The notes under the pieces are model-generated. The model was not told the origin of the DNA, did no database searches, and saw only the letters and a list, made by a program, of their open reading frames with translations. The position numbers were made by a program, and so were the translations under genes. Shown here piece after piece: positions 15,112 to 23,924 of a stretch of DNA of 64,000 nucleotides. The stretch's first letter is position 1. Each line of letters begins with the position of its first letter. Source of the DNA: Micromonospora gifhornensis (GTDB lineage Bacteria > Actinomycetota > Actinomycetes > Mycobacteriales > Micromonosporaceae); assembly GCF_016863515.1 (NCBI RefSeq), contig NZ_BOPA01000018.1, positions 1 through 64,000 of the forward strand. The letters are read 5' to 3'.

Positions 15112-16506
15112 ATGAACGTCATCGGTGAGGCTCGTCCCGCCTCCCCACCACGCCGCAGATGGCGGTCGGGACTGGCGGCGGTCGCTGCCGCCGTCCTGAC
15201 CGCCGGCACACTCGTCGCCGTGCAGGCCGCCCCGGCCGCCGCGGCGACGCCTGACACCAACGCCTGGTACGTCCTGGTGAACCGCAACAGCGGCAAGGCG
15301 CTGGATCTGTACGCCTCGGCGACCGGTGACGGCGCGCGGATCAGCCAGTGGACCCGCAACAACGGCGCGAACCAGCAGTGGCAGTTCGTTGACTCCGGCG
15401 GCGGCTACTACCGGATCAAGTCCCGGCATTCCGGCAAGGTCCTCGACGTCTACAACTTCTCGACCTCAGACGGCGCCGCGATCGTGCAGTGGTCGGACCA
15501 CAACGGGACCAACCAGCAGTTCCGGTTGGCCGACTCCGACGGCGGTCACGTCCGGCTGATCAGCCGGCACAGCAACAAGGTCGTGGAGGTGCAGGGCGCG
15601 TCCACCGCCGACGGCGGCAACATCGTGCAGTACGCCGACTGGAACGGCGCCAACCAGCAGTGGCAACTCGTCCGCGTCGACGGCGGGGGCAGCACACCGC
15701 CACCACCGACGGGCGGTACGGGCTGCGGCAAGGCGCCCACCCTGAACAGCGGCACGCACACGATCTCCAGCGGCGGCAAGAGCCGGTCGTTCATCCTGCG
15801 GGTGCCCGCCAACTACAACCAGAACAACCCCTACCGGTTGATCTTCGGCTTCCACTGGCGTGGCGGCACCATGCAGGACGTCTCCTCGGGCGGGACCAGC
15901 GGCGCCGCCTGGTCCTACTACGGCCAGCAGGAACAGTCGAACAACTCGGCCATCCTGGTCGCCCCGCAGGGGCTCGGCAACGGCTGGGGCAACGCCGGCG
16001 GTGAGGACGTCGTCTTCGTCGACGACATGATCAGGCACATCGAGAGTGCCCTCTGCGTCAACCCGCGCCAGCGCTTCGCGCTCGGCTTCAGCTGGGGTGG
16101 CGGCATGAGCTACGCCCTCGCCTGTGCCCGGGCCGACGTGTTCCGGGCCGTCGCGGTGATCGCCGGTGCGCAGATCAGCGGCTGTTCCGGTGGTTCGCAG
16201 CCGATCGCGTACTTCGGTCTGCACGGCATCTCGGACAACGTGCTGAGCATCGGCCAGGGGCGGTCGCTGCGCGACACGTTCGTCCGCAACAACGGATGCA
16301 CCGCGCAGAACCCGCCGGAGCCCGGGGCCGGCAGCCGGACCCACATCACCACCGCGTACTCCGGTTGCCGGGCGGGTTACCCGGTGCAGTGGGCCGCCTT
16401 CGACAACGGGCACATGCCCGGCCCGGTGGACGGCACCTACGCCGAGAGCGGCGTCACCACCTGGACCAAGGGTGAGATCTGGCGGTTCTTCGCCCAGTTC
16501 TCCTGA
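15112..16506 (+). CDS. Secreted RICIN-feruloyl/PHB-type esterase
   Basis: A 464-residue secreted enzyme. A signal peptide with an Arg-rich start and Ala-rich end (cleavage probably after PAAAA, near residue 45) precedes a ricin-type beta-trefoil (about 48-190) with three repeats carrying the QW motif (NNGANQQWQF, NGTNQQFRL, NGANQQWQL). A Pro/Gly linker leads to an alpha/beta-hydrolase of the feruloyl esterase / PHB depolymerase family: nucleophile in GFSWGGGMS, acid likely Asp of GISDNV, His of DNGHMPG. It would release ferulate or acetate from xylan. GAAGGAG precedes ATG 15112. The shared operator motif links it to the GntR gene and the transporter that follow. Confidence 0.88.
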   Translation: MNVIGEARPASPPRRRWRSGLAAVAAAVLTAGTLVAVQAAPAAAATPDTNAWYVLVNRNSGKALDLYASATGDGARISQWTRNNGANQQWQFVDSGGGYYRIKSRHSGKVLDVYNFSTSDGAAIVQWSDHNGTNQQFRLADSDGGHVRLISRHSNKVVEVQGASTADGGNIVQYADWNGANQQWQLVRVDGGGSTPPPPTGGTGCGKAPTLNSGTHTISSGGKSRSFILRVPANYNQNNPYRLIFGFHWRGGTMQDVSSGGTSGAAWSYYGQQEQSNNSAILVAPQGLGNGWGNAGGEDVVFVDDMIRHIESALCVNPRQRFALGFSWGGGMSYALACARADVFRAVAVIAGAQISGCSGGSQPIAYFGLHGISDNVLSIGQGRSLRDTFVRNNGCTAQNPPEPGAGSRTHITTAYSGCRAGYPVQWAAFDNGHMPGPVDGTYAESGVTTWTKGEIWRFFAQFS

Positions 16507-16518
16507 CCTGCGCCGGCC

Positions 16519-16556
16519 GGCCGCCGCCACCCGTTGCACGACGGGTGGCGGCGGCC
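16519..16556. terminator. Bidirectional hairpin terminator
   Basis: A perfect 16-bp GC-rich stem (16519-16534 with 16541-16556) and 6-base loop lie between the convergent esterase and GntR genes. Confidence 0.85.
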
Positions 16557-16566
16557 CGGTCGTCGA

Positions 16567-17334
16567 TCAGCGCTGGAGCCGGGGCACCTTGCCGGAGCCC
16601 TTGCGGCGGACCAGCCACGCCTCGGTGATGTGGGTGAACATCGCCTCGGCGGCACCCTCGGGGTCCCGGGCGGCGATCCGTTCGTAGATGCGGCGATGCC
16701 CGCGGTTGGACGCCACGCACAGCGAACGCTGGGTCCGGCCCATGTAGCGCGCGGTGTTGACGACCTGGCTCTCCAGCGACCGGACGACACCACGGGCGAT
16801 GCGGTTGCCCGAGGCCTGCATGATCACGTCGTGGAAGGCCCGGTCGTGGTCGTGGTAGGCGACCTGGTCGTCGACGAGCTCGTCCATCCGGTCCACCAGG
16901 GCGCGGAGCCGGTCGAGGGTCTCCTGGTCGGCCTGCCGGGCGGCGACGTGGGCCATGTCCGATTCCAGCAGCCGCCGGGTGACCACGAGGTCGTCGAGGA
17001 TGGCGAGGCTGTCGTCCTCGGCGATGGTGGCCGCCAGGACCAGTTCGTCGAGCATGTCCCACATCGACTGCGGGGTGACCATCGTGCCGGCACCCTGGCG
17101 GACCTGCACCAGGCCCTTCTCCTGGAGCACCTTCACCGCTTCCCGCACCACGGTGCGGCTCACCGAGAAGGTCTCGCAGAGGACCGGTTCCGGTGGCAGG
17201 GCCGTGCCGGAGGGGTGCACCCCACGGACGATTCGCTGCACCAGCTCGGCGGTGACCGCCCTGGCGAGGTTTGTGGGTCGCCGGACCCAGGCCGGGGTCA
17301 CGAGGCCTTCGAGGGTCGTCTCCGGTGGCGTCAT
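16567..17334 (-). CDS. GntR/FCD-family transcriptional regulator
   Basis: A 255-residue FadR-subfamily GntR protein. The winged HTH lies at about residues 22-85 (LARAVTAELVQRIV, LCETFSVSRTVVREAVKVL, GLVQVRQGAGTMV). The C-terminal all-helical FCD domain has its acid/His metal-ligand pattern around LVVTRRLLESDMAHVAA, HDHDRAFHDVIMQASGN and NRGHRRIYERIAARD. FCD domains bind small carboxylates such as sugar acids. It is divergent from the SBP operon, with the CGTATGACGT-type site between them, so it is the probable repressor of both the importer and the esterase, released by a sugar acid (inference). Confidence 0.9.
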   Translation of the reverse strand: MTPPETTLEGLVTPAWVRRPTNLARAVTAELVQRIVRGVHPSGTALPPEPVLCETFSVSRTVVREAVKVLQEKGLVQVRQGAGTMVTPQSMWDMLDELVLAATIAEDDSLAILDDLVVTRRLLESDMAHVAARQADQETLDRLRALVDRMDELVDDQVAYHDHDRAFHDVIMQASGNRIARGVVRSLESQVVNTARYMGRTQRSLCVASNRGHRRIYERIAARDPEGAAEAMFTHITEAWLVRRKGSGKVPRLQR

Positions 17335-17395
17335 GTCCCCTCCGATTTGCTTTGCCGTGGCACGACGTCCAAGAGATCAGTGTACGTCCCGCCTG

Positions 17396-17425
17396 TTGAC
17401 CATCAGACGTCATACGAGTTACGTT
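17396..17425 (+). promoter_or_regulatory. Promoter and putative GntR operator of importer operon
   Basis: TTGACC (17396-17401) and TACGTT (17420-17425), 18 bases apart, form a promoter 65 bases before the SBP start. Between them lies ACGTCATACG (17407-17416), the inverse of the core at 14987-14996, placed where a bound repressor would block polymerase. Confidence 0.5.
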
Positions 17426-17489
17426 CCATCGATCGATTGTCGGCGTGGCGGCCGGGCCGTCAGCCAACCCCGTTCAGAGGTGAACAACG

Positions 17490-18758
17490 ATGAAACAGCG
17501 CGCGTTATGGTCAGCCGCCCTTGTTGTCGGACTGGTGACGATGGCGGGCTGCGGAAGTGCCACCGGATCGGGCAACTCCTCCGGCGGCTCCGCAGACAAA
17601 CTGGTGGTGTGGGACTGGAAGTCGGGCGAGGCTTCCGCCGCACAGTACCTCGACAAGGCAAAGGCCGACTTTGCCAAGAAGCACCCCGACGTGACGGTCG
17701 AGTTCGTCGCGCAGCCCTTCGACCAGTACTACACCCTGCTCGGTGCCGCGATCCAGGCCGGCAAGGGCCCGGACGTCATGCTCTTCAACGGCGGTGGCCA
17801 GATCCGCGACCGGGTGGACGCCCTGGTGCCGCTGGACGAGTACGTGGCCGAGGACAAGCAGCGGCTGGCCGGCTGGGACGCCTTCACCTCCGACGGCAAG
17901 ACCTATGCCGGCCCGGTGACGTTGCAGGGCCACCCCATCTACTACAACAAGGCGCTCTACGCCAAGGCCGGGCTCGACCCGGCGACGCCGGCCACCACCT
18001 GGAGCAAGTTCCTCGCCGACTGCACCGCCATCGCCCGGGCCGGCGCCAAGTGCTTCGCCCTGGGCAACAAGGAAGGCGTGGGCATCCAGTTCTGGCTCTC
18101 CGCCCTGGGCTCGGGCATCCTCACCGCCCAGGAGTACGACGACTGGATCGCCGGCAAGCGTGACTGGAACTCGCCGAACGTCAAGCGGGTCTTCGCGCTC
18201 TGGAAGGAGGCCGGCGAGGCGGGCCTCAACAACGACGGTGCCAACTCGACCGCCATGTTCAACGACTCCTTCGCCATCTTCCAGTCCGGCAAGGCCGCCC
18301 ACATCATCGGACTGATGTCCGACGTGGGGCACTGGAAGGACTTCAACGAGTTCCTCACCCCCGAGAACCTCGGCGTGATGAGCGCGCCGGTGGTCACCGA
18401 GGGCACCACGCCCAGCCTGGCCTACGACGGCGGCATCGGGTACGCGGTCGCGAAGTGGACGAAGGATCCCAAGATCGCCGCCGACCTGGTGCGCTCCCTG
18501 ACCTCGACCGACGCGCTCAAGGCGTTCTACGCCGACGCCGGCGCGGTCGCGGCCGACACCACCATCGACGTCTCCCAGGGCGGCGCGGCCGTCGCCGGCA
18601 TCGTCTCCGAGCTCAAGGGCGGCAAGCCGGCCCTGCACGTGGCGCTCTCCTCCAAGACGATCGACCTGATGGGGCGGCTCTCCCAGCAGCTGCTCAGCGG
18701 CTCGATCACCGTCGACGAGGTGGTGAAGCAGTTGGCCGCTTCCGACCAGGCGGGCTGA
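17490..18758 (+). CDS. CUT1 ABC transporter sugar-binding lipoprotein
   Basis: A 422-residue extracellular solute-binding protein (family 1) with lipobox VTMAGC ending at residue 21. Body motifs: KLVVWDWKSGE, AGKGPDVMLFNGGG, YYNKALYAKAGLDPATPATTW. It begins the cluster B operon SBP-permease-permease-enolase superfamily. It resembles the 4109 SBP in layout but is not closely similar. The ligand is unknown; the GntR/FCD regulator and downstream enolase-family enzyme suggest an acidic sugar or uronate-bearing oligomer. Confidence 0.9.
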   Translation: MKQRALWSAALVVGLVTMAGCGSATGSGNSSGGSADKLVVWDWKSGEASAAQYLDKAKADFAKKHPDVTVEFVAQPFDQYYTLLGAAIQAGKGPDVMLFNGGGQIRDRVDALVPLDEYVAEDKQRLAGWDAFTSDGKTYAGPVTLQGHPIYYNKALYAKAGLDPATPATTWSKFLADCTAIARAGAKCFALGNKEGVGIQFWLSALGSGILTAQEYDDWIAGKRDWNSPNVKRVFALWKEAGEAGLNNDGANSTAMFNDSFAIFQSGKAAHIIGLMSDVGHWKDFNEFLTPENLGVMSAPVVTEGTTPSLAYDGGIGYAVAKWTKDPKIAADLVRSLTSTDALKAFYADAGAVAADTTIDVSQGGAAVAGIVSELKGGKPALHVALSSKTIDLMGRLSQQLLSGSITVDEVVKQLAASDQAG

Positions 18759-18762
18759 GCGC

Positions 18763-19743
18763 GTGCCGATCGGAAACACGCAGCCGTCGGTCCGACCGGC
18801 TCTGGCCGGTCGGACCGGCGGTCCGGCGGTCGACCCCGCCGCCCGCCGCCGCCCTGCGCGCCGCGCCGGCAGCGGCGGCGGCCTGCGGGCCGAGCGCCTC
18901 GCCCCCTACATCCTGGTCGCACCGGCAGTACTGATCATCGTGCTGCTGCGGCTCTACCCGCTGCTGCTCGGCGTCAACTTCTCCTTCACCGGCGACGGGA
19001 CACGCAACGGAACGGCGGTGGGCATCGACAACTACCGCGAGCTGTTGACGGACCCGCTGTTCCGTACCGCGTTGGGCAACGTCGGGTGGCTGGTGCTGCT
19101 GCTGCCGGTGGCGGTGGCGATCCCCGGGCTGCTGGCCACCTTCATCTACCTGCGGGTGCCCGGTCACCGCGTCTACCGCAGCGTCTACTTCTTCCCCGCG
19201 GTGCTCTCCCCGGTCATCGTGGGCGCGATCTTCAACCTGCTGCTCGCCTTCGACGGCCCGGTGAACGCCGTCCTCGGCGCGGTAGGCGTCCCGCCGACCG
19301 ACTGGCTGGGCAACCCGGACATCGCCATGTTCGTGGTGGTCGGGGTGCACGTCTGGGCCACGTTCGGCATGTCCCTGGTGGTCTTCCTGGCCGGCTTCGC
19401 GACGCTGGACAGCGCCCTGCTGGACGCGGCCCGGGTGGACGGAGCGTCGCTGCCACAGGTGATCCGGCACGTGATCATCCCAGGTCTGTCCCGGACCATC
19501 CAGTTCGTCTTCGTGACCACGATGATCGGGATGCTGACCTCGATGTTCGGCCTGCTCTACGTGATGACCAGCGGCGGCCCCGAGGGCTCGACGTATCTGC
19601 CGGAGTACTACATCTGGATCCAGCAGGGCCAGATGAACCGCCCCGCCCTCGCCTCGGCGGCCTCGACCGTGCTCTTCGTGATCATGCTCGTCGTCGGGCT
19701 GTTGCAGATCCAACTGCTCAGGCGGGCGGGGAAGGAGAGCTGA
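18763..19743 (+). CDS. CUT1 ABC transporter permease (MalF-type)
   Basis: A 326-residue permease with six hydrophobic segments after a ~47-residue Ala/Arg/Pro-rich N-terminus. The EAA loop reads DSALLDAARVDGASLPQV. GTG 18763 lies four bases after the SBP stop and is the only plausible start before the first membrane segment. A perfect hairpin (18789-18816) falls inside its first codons. TGATG couples it to the second permease. Confidence 0.88.
   Translation: MPIGNTQPSVRPALAGRTGGPAVDPAARRRPARRAGSGGGLRAERLAPYILVAPAVLIIVLLRLYPLLLGVNFSFTGDGTRNGTAVGIDNYRELLTDPLFRTALGNVGWLVLLLPVAVAIPGLLATFIYLRVPGHRVYRSVYFFPAVLSPVIVGAIFNLLLAFDGPVNAVLGAVGVPPTDWLGNPDIAMFVVVGVHVWATFGMSLVVFLAGFATLDSALLDAARVDGASLPQVIRHVIIPGLSRTIQFVFVTTMIGMLTSMFGLLYVMTSGGPEGSTYLPEYYIWIQQGQMNRPALASAASTVLFVIMLVVGLLQIQLLRRAGKES
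18789..18816 (+). promoter_or_regulatory. Stem-loop at the SBP/permease junction
   Basis: A perfect 12-bp stem (18789-18800 with 18805-18816) and 4-base loop begin 26 bases into the permease gene. It is the positional counterpart of the SBP-permease hairpin at 5417-5447 in cluster A, but here embedded in coding sequence. Lowering permease relative to SBP expression is inferred. Confidence 0.5.
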
Positions 19744-20570
19744 TGTCCCACCTGCGGCGCGGGCGATGGCTGATCGCCCTTCCGATGTCGTTGCTGGCCC
19801 TGGCGACGATCTACCCCCTGTTGTTCACCGCCAACGTGGCGATGAAGACCCGACGCGACTACATCCTCGACCGGTTCGCCCTCACCGATGCCCTGCGCTG
19901 GGAGAACATCAGTACGGCGTGGACCAGCGTCGGGATGGGCCGCTACTTCGTCAACTCGCTGGTCGTGGTGACCTCGTCGGTGATCCTGCTGCTGCTGCTC
20001 GGCTCGATGGCCGGTTTCGCCCTGAGTCAACTGCGCTTCCGCGGCTCGTCGGCGCTGTTCCTGGGCTGCCTCGCGGGCCTGTTCGTGCCGTTCCAGGTGA
20101 TCATGGTGCCGCTGGCCCGGATCATGGCCGACACGGCGCTCATCGACACGTACCCGGGGCTGATCCTCGTCTACGTGGCGCAGTTCCTGCCCTTCACCGT
20201 CTTTCTGATGACGAGCTACTACCGGGGCGTGCCACCGGAGATCATCGACGCGGCCCGGATCGACGGCAACAGCATCTACGGCGTGTACCGCCGGATCATG
20301 CTGCCCCTGGGCACACCGGCGCTGCTGTCCGTCGGCATCCTCAACGCGCTGTTCTGCTGGAACGACGTACTCATGTCGTTGGTGATGATGCCGTCGGCCG
20401 AGCACCGCACGCTGATGGTGGGGGTGACCTCGCTGCGGGGGCAGTACTCCGACGACATCCCCACCTTCGCGTCCGGTGTGCTGATCGCCGCCATCCCCGT
20501 ACTGGTGGTCTACCTCTTCCTCCAGCGCCAGATCGCCGACGGCGTCGCCGCCGGCTCCACGAAGGGTTGA
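19743..20570 (+). CDS. CUT1 ABC transporter permease (MalG-type)
   Basis: A 275-residue permease with six membrane segments and EAA loop PPEIIDAARIDGNSIYGV. ATG 19743 overlaps the preceding stop by one base (TGATG). It completes the importer with the 17490 and 18763 products; no ATPase gene accompanies them. Confidence 0.9.
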   Translation: MSHLRRGRWLIALPMSLLALATIYPLLFTANVAMKTRRDYILDRFALTDALRWENISTAWTSVGMGRYFVNSLVVVTSSVILLLLLGSMAGFALSQLRFRGSSALFLGCLAGLFVPFQVIMVPLARIMADTALIDTYPGLILVYVAQFLPFTVFLMTSYYRGVPPEIIDAARIDGNSIYGVYRRIMLPLGTPALLSVGILNALFCWNDVLMSLVMMPSAEHRTLMVGVTSLRGQYSDDIPTFASGVLIAAIPVLVVYLFLQRQIADGVAAGSTKG

Positions 20571-20571
20571 C

Positions 20572-21819
20572 ATGCAGATCACCGGATATCGGACGCTCAC
20601 CACCGTGCAGGAATGGGGGCGCCCCGTCGGCGACGCCAACGGCGTCTTCGCCGACGGGGTGGTCCCGGTGCCGATCGTCGTCGTCGACACCGACGAGGGC
20701 ATCCGCGGAGTGGGCATCGGCCCGTCCGTGGAGATCGAACGGATCTTCGCGGCGATCGACGGCGAGGACCCCCGCGCCGTCACCACGCTCTACGACCGGA
20801 TGCTGCGGCACACCTTCAAGGCCGGGCACGCGGGCCCGGTCTTCGGCACCATCGGCGCGCTCGACACCGCCCTGTGGGACATCAAGGCGCAGGCCGCCGG
20901 TGAGCCGCTGTGGCGGCTGCTCGGCGGCCGTGACCGGCGGGTCCCGGCCTACGCGTCCGGTCTCGACATCGGCCTCACCGACGACGAACTGGTCATGGCA
21001 TACCAGGAGTACGCCCAGTACGGCCTACGGGCCGCCAAACTCAAGGGCGGCCTGGACATCGAGCGTGACCGGCGCCGGCTGTGCCTGATCAGGGACGTGC
21101 TGACCGAGGCCGGTCAGGGCGGCAGGCCGGGTCTCATGCTCGACGTCAACGAGGCGTGGACCCGCAAACAGGCGGTCCGACACGTCAGCGAGATCGAACG
21201 CGTGCTGGACCTGATCTGGATCGAGGAACCCGTCCGACGCTGGGACGCCGAAGGTCTCGCCACGGTCGGCCGGGGCATCCGCGCCTCGGTCGCCACCGGC
21301 GAGAACCTCACCGGGCTCGAACAGTACCGCCCGTTGATCGCCGCCGGCGCGGTCGACATCGTCCAGACGGCCGCCGTCTGGGGTGTCACGCACTTCCTGC
21401 GGGCCTCGGCCCTGGCCCACGCGCACGACCTGCCGATCAGCCCGATCGGCAACAGCCCGGTCGGGCTGCTGCACGCGGCGACCTCGGTGCCGAACCACCT
21501 GACAAGCGAGCTGCAGGATCTGCGTCCACCGGTCGGCCTCACCGTCGACCTGCACGTCGAGGACGGTGCCTTCGTCCTCGGTGACTCGCCGGGGCTCGGC
21601 ATCCACGTCGACGAGCGGGTGATCGCCGCCGCCGGCCGACGTCCGCAGGCCCACCCGGGTGACAGCCCGAACGTACGGCCGGAGCAGGCCGGACGCCGCC
21701 TGCTGGCGGAGGCCGACGGGGTACCTCCCCATCGGCGGTGGCCCGTCGCGGCACCCACCCCAGCGTCCCGTGACAACCACGAGCCCGACGGACAGATCCA
21801 CCGGACGGTGGCGTCATGA
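20572..21819 (+). CDS. Enolase-superfamily mandelate racemase-like enzyme
   Basis: A 415-residue MR/MLE-type enolase-superfamily protein, starting one base after the permease stop. The barrel shows the lysine motif AAKLKGG (K-x-K-like), metal ligands LDVNEAW (Asp), WIEEPV (Glu) and ATGEN (Glu), and ISPIGNSPVG near the C-terminal end where other subgroups have the catalytic His. The last ~60 residues form a Pro/Arg-rich tail not usual for the family. It would racemise or dehydrate a sugar acid brought in by the adjacent transporter. Subgroup and substrate cannot be fixed from sequence. It differs clearly from the DgoD-like paralogue at 7815-8945. Confidence 0.82.
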   Translation: MQITGYRTLTTVQEWGRPVGDANGVFADGVVPVPIVVVDTDEGIRGVGIGPSVEIERIFAAIDGEDPRAVTTLYDRMLRHTFKAGHAGPVFGTIGALDTALWDIKAQAAGEPLWRLLGGRDRRVPAYASGLDIGLTDDELVMAYQEYAQYGLRAAKLKGGLDIERDRRRLCLIRDVLTEAGQGGRPGLMLDVNEAWTRKQAVRHVSEIERVLDLIWIEEPVRRWDAEGLATVGRGIRASVATGENLTGLEQYRPLIAAGAVDIVQTAAVWGVTHFLRASALAHAHDLPISPIGNSPVGLLHAATSVPNHLTSELQDLRPPVGLTVDLHVEDGAFVLGDSPGLGIHVDERVIAAAGRRPQAHPGDSPNVRPEQAGRRLLAEADGVPPHRRWPVAAPTPASRDNHEPDGQIHRTVAS

Positions 21820-21980
21820 GGGTCCTTGCCGCTGCGGCCGACGGTGCGGCAACGGGGCTGCGGCGCTCGGCGCTGGTGGCAGTACGGGTCTCGGTCGGCA
21901 GAGTTCATATCATGGGAATTCTCTGCCGAATAATGGGATGGATGGTTACGGTTGCGGTGGTCGATCGAGGGGATTCGCGC

Positions 21981-22790
21981 ATGCCGGCCGCACCGAACGT
22001 CTACACCCACGGACACCACGAGTCGGTGCTGCGCTCACACCGGTGGCGTACCGCCGAGAACTCGGCGGCGTACCTGCTGCCGCACCTCGCGCCGGGCACG
22101 TCGGTGCTCGACGTCGGCTGCGGACCGGGCACCATCACGGTCGACCTGGCCGCCCGCGTCGCACCCGGACGAGTCACCGCCGTCGAGATCACCGACGACG
22201 CACTCCAACTCGCCCGCACCGAGGCCGACGCCCGTGGTCAGGGCAACATCGACTTCGCGGTCGCCGACGTGCACGCGCTGGACCTCCCCGACGGTACGTT
22301 CGACGTCGTCCACGCCCACCAGGTGCTTCAGCATGTCGCCGATCCGATCCAGGCGCTGCGCGAGATGCGCCGGGTCTGCCGTCCCGGTGGCATCGTCGCC
22401 GCGCGGGACAGCGACTATGCGGCGTTCACCTGGTTTCCTCGCGTACCGGCGCTCGACGATTGGCTCGCCCTGTACCAGCAGGCCGCCCGCGCCAACGGAG
22501 GCGAGCCGGACGCCGGAGGGCGTCTGCTCTCCTGGGCGCACGCCGCCGGATTCACCGACGTCAGGGCGACGGCGAGCACCTGGTGCTTCGCCACGCCGGA
22601 GGACCGGCAATGGTGGGGCGGGATGTGGGCCGAGCGGATCCTGAATTCGGACCTGGCCCGACAGGTGCTGGCCGCAGGCGTCGCCACAGCGCAGGACCTA
22701 CGCAACATCTCGGACGGCTGGCGGGAGTGGGCCGAAGCAGCGGATGCCTGGTTCGCCGTGCTGCACGGCGAGATCGTCTGCCGGGCCTGA
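21981..22790 (+). CDS. Class I SAM-dependent methyltransferase
   Basis: A 269-residue UbiE/Methyltransf_11-type enzyme. Motif I is VLDVGCGPGTITVDLA, followed by VEITDDALQLAR, FAVADVHALDLPDGTFDVVHAHQVLQH and LREMRRVCRPGGIVAARD. ATG 21981 is chosen because GAGGGG precedes it and the family N-terminus (VYTHGHHESVLRSH) follows; the frame is open further upstream but that part is low-complexity. The methyl acceptor is unknown. It lies 161 bases after cluster B and appears to be monocistronic. Confidence 0.85.
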   Translation: MPAAPNVYTHGHHESVLRSHRWRTAENSAAYLLPHLAPGTSVLDVGCGPGTITVDLAARVAPGRVTAVEITDDALQLARTEADARGQGNIDFAVADVHALDLPDGTFDVVHAHQVLQHVADPIQALREMRRVCRPGGIVAARDSDYAAFTWFPRVPALDDWLALYQQAARANGGEPDAGGRLLSWAHAAGFTDVRATASTWCFATPEDRQWWGGMWAERILNSDLARQVLAAGVATAQDLRNISDGWREWAEAADAWFAVLHGEIVCRA

Positions 22791-22930
22791 CGGAGACGCT
22801 CGCTCGGCCAGGACATGCGTCGTCGACCCCAGCCGCTGGCTGTGACGCGGCCACCGACAGAAGGGTCACGCCGACGCCCGGTCGTGCCGAGGTGCGGTCC
22901 ACCCTCATCCCGGGACAGGGGTGCAGACGA

Positions 22931-23284
22931 TCAATCGACCACGGAGCGGACGATCTCGGCGATTCGCCTCTCAGTGACGGCATCCACCGTCTCGAAGTAC
23001 CACGCGGCCGGCATCAGCCCACCGTCCGCGCCGCCTGCCGCGCGGAAGGTGGCCTTCTCGGTGATCGCGAGGTTCAATCGTTCGTCCATGCGCAGCGTGA
23101 TGAGCGCGGGTGTGCTCGCCGACTTCGCGTAGGCGGGCATGCCGTACCAGATGCGCGGTTTCAGGGTTGGGGCCGCGGCCATGATGATGTCGTGCACCCG
23201 CTGCATCGTCGAACGGATCGGCTCGTCCATCTTCGAGATCCTGTCGACCACCTGCGTCAGGTTCTTTTCGTCCTTCGACGACAT
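22931..23284 (-). CDS. DUF1801-family protein
   Basis: A 117-residue protein with the DUF1801/YdhG-type pattern: ISKMDEPIRSTMQRVHDII, LKPRIWYGMPAYAKSA, a mid-strand with MDERLNLAITEKATF, and AWYFETVDAVTERRIAEIVR. Function is unsettled for the family. ATG 23284 is used because the domain starts directly after it; upstream codons look non-coding. It stands alone, convergent with the methyltransferase gene. Confidence 0.75.
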   Translation of the reverse strand: MSSKDEKNLTQVVDRISKMDEPIRSTMQRVHDIIMAAAPTLKPRIWYGMPAYAKSASTPALITLRMDERLNLAITEKATFRAAGGADGGLMPAAWYFETVDAVTERRIAEIVRSVVD

Positions 23285-23646
23285 GTCATGTCCTTTCGTC
23301 TGCCGATGTCGGGCACCGGCGGTATGAAGTCGGCGCAACAGTGCGCCGCACCCCACCCGGACATGTCCTGAACTGCTCAGGTCTCTCCGCGATGATTCAC
23401 GTGGTCTGTCACGTGGAAGCGCAGTCGGTGGCGGACCACCGCAGTCAGGCTAACGGATCCGCCGCGGCGTGGTCGTCCGGGTCTGCCTCGGACAGGGCGC
23501 CACGGAGCATGACGGGGGATCCGGAACCCCACGTCGAACGTACCGATGGGCGGATGAGGCCCCGCCTTGCAAACGAACCTGCGGCTGCGGCCAGACACTG
23601 GTAGCGGCCACAACTACTGGAGCGGCCGTTACCAGGAGGTCCGGAG
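23285..23646. other. Intergenic stretch without a supported gene
   Basis: About 360 bases upstream of the DUF1801 gene and downstream of the small 23647 gene. The open frames here are low-complexity shadows. A short CACGTG-N6-CACGTG (23399-23416) repeat is the only structure seen. Confidence 0.5.
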
Positions 23647-23853
23647 TCAGCCGCTTCGACGGTTGCCGTACTGGCGAGGACTCTGCACCGTGCCGGAGCG
23701 GCCGTGGACGCGGCTCGGGGTACCCCCGGTGTGGTTGGCGGTGGCCTTGCCCTTGGACCGGCGTGCCGCCCGGTTCTCGAAGGGCTGTGGCTGTTCCTCG
23801 GTGTCCGTTTCGGCGTCGGCGGTGGGATCGGCGTCGCTGGTGGCGTCGGTCAT
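23647..23853 (-). CDS. Small charged actinobacterial hypothetical protein
   Basis: A 68-residue protein with an acidic Asp/Glu/Thr-rich first third (DATSDADPTADAETDTEE) and a basic remainder (NRAARRSKGKATANHTGG). No fold motif is visible; it is probably disordered. The GAGGAG Shine-Dalgarno sequence about 6 bases before ATG 23853 and the bipolar composition support a real gene. I believe similar small proteins with an NRAARRSKG core occur in other actinomycetes. Nucleic-acid binding is conceivable but not shown. Confidence 0.6.
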   Translation of the reverse strand: MTDATSDADPTADAETDTEEQPQPFENRAARRSKGKATANHTGGTPSRVHGRSGTVQSPRQYGNRRSG

Positions 23854-23886
23854 GGGTGTCTCCTCGTGCTGTTTCAGGACTGGGCT

Positions 23887-23924
23887 GTATCGCGGCGGGT
23901 CTGGAAGCGTGGCCGCCGCGATAC
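23887..23924 (-). promoter_or_regulatory. Hairpin in the leader of the small basic-protein gene
   Basis: A 12-bp stem (23887-23898 with 23913-23924) lies 34-71 bases upstream of ATG 23853. It could be a leader structure or an upstream terminator. The 220 bases beyond it, up to 24145, contain no supported gene. Confidence 0.35.

Noticed and set aside
21816..21980. 55-residue N-terminal extension of the methyltransferase
   Set aside because: Low similarity to family, and a better ribosome site precedes ATG 21981.
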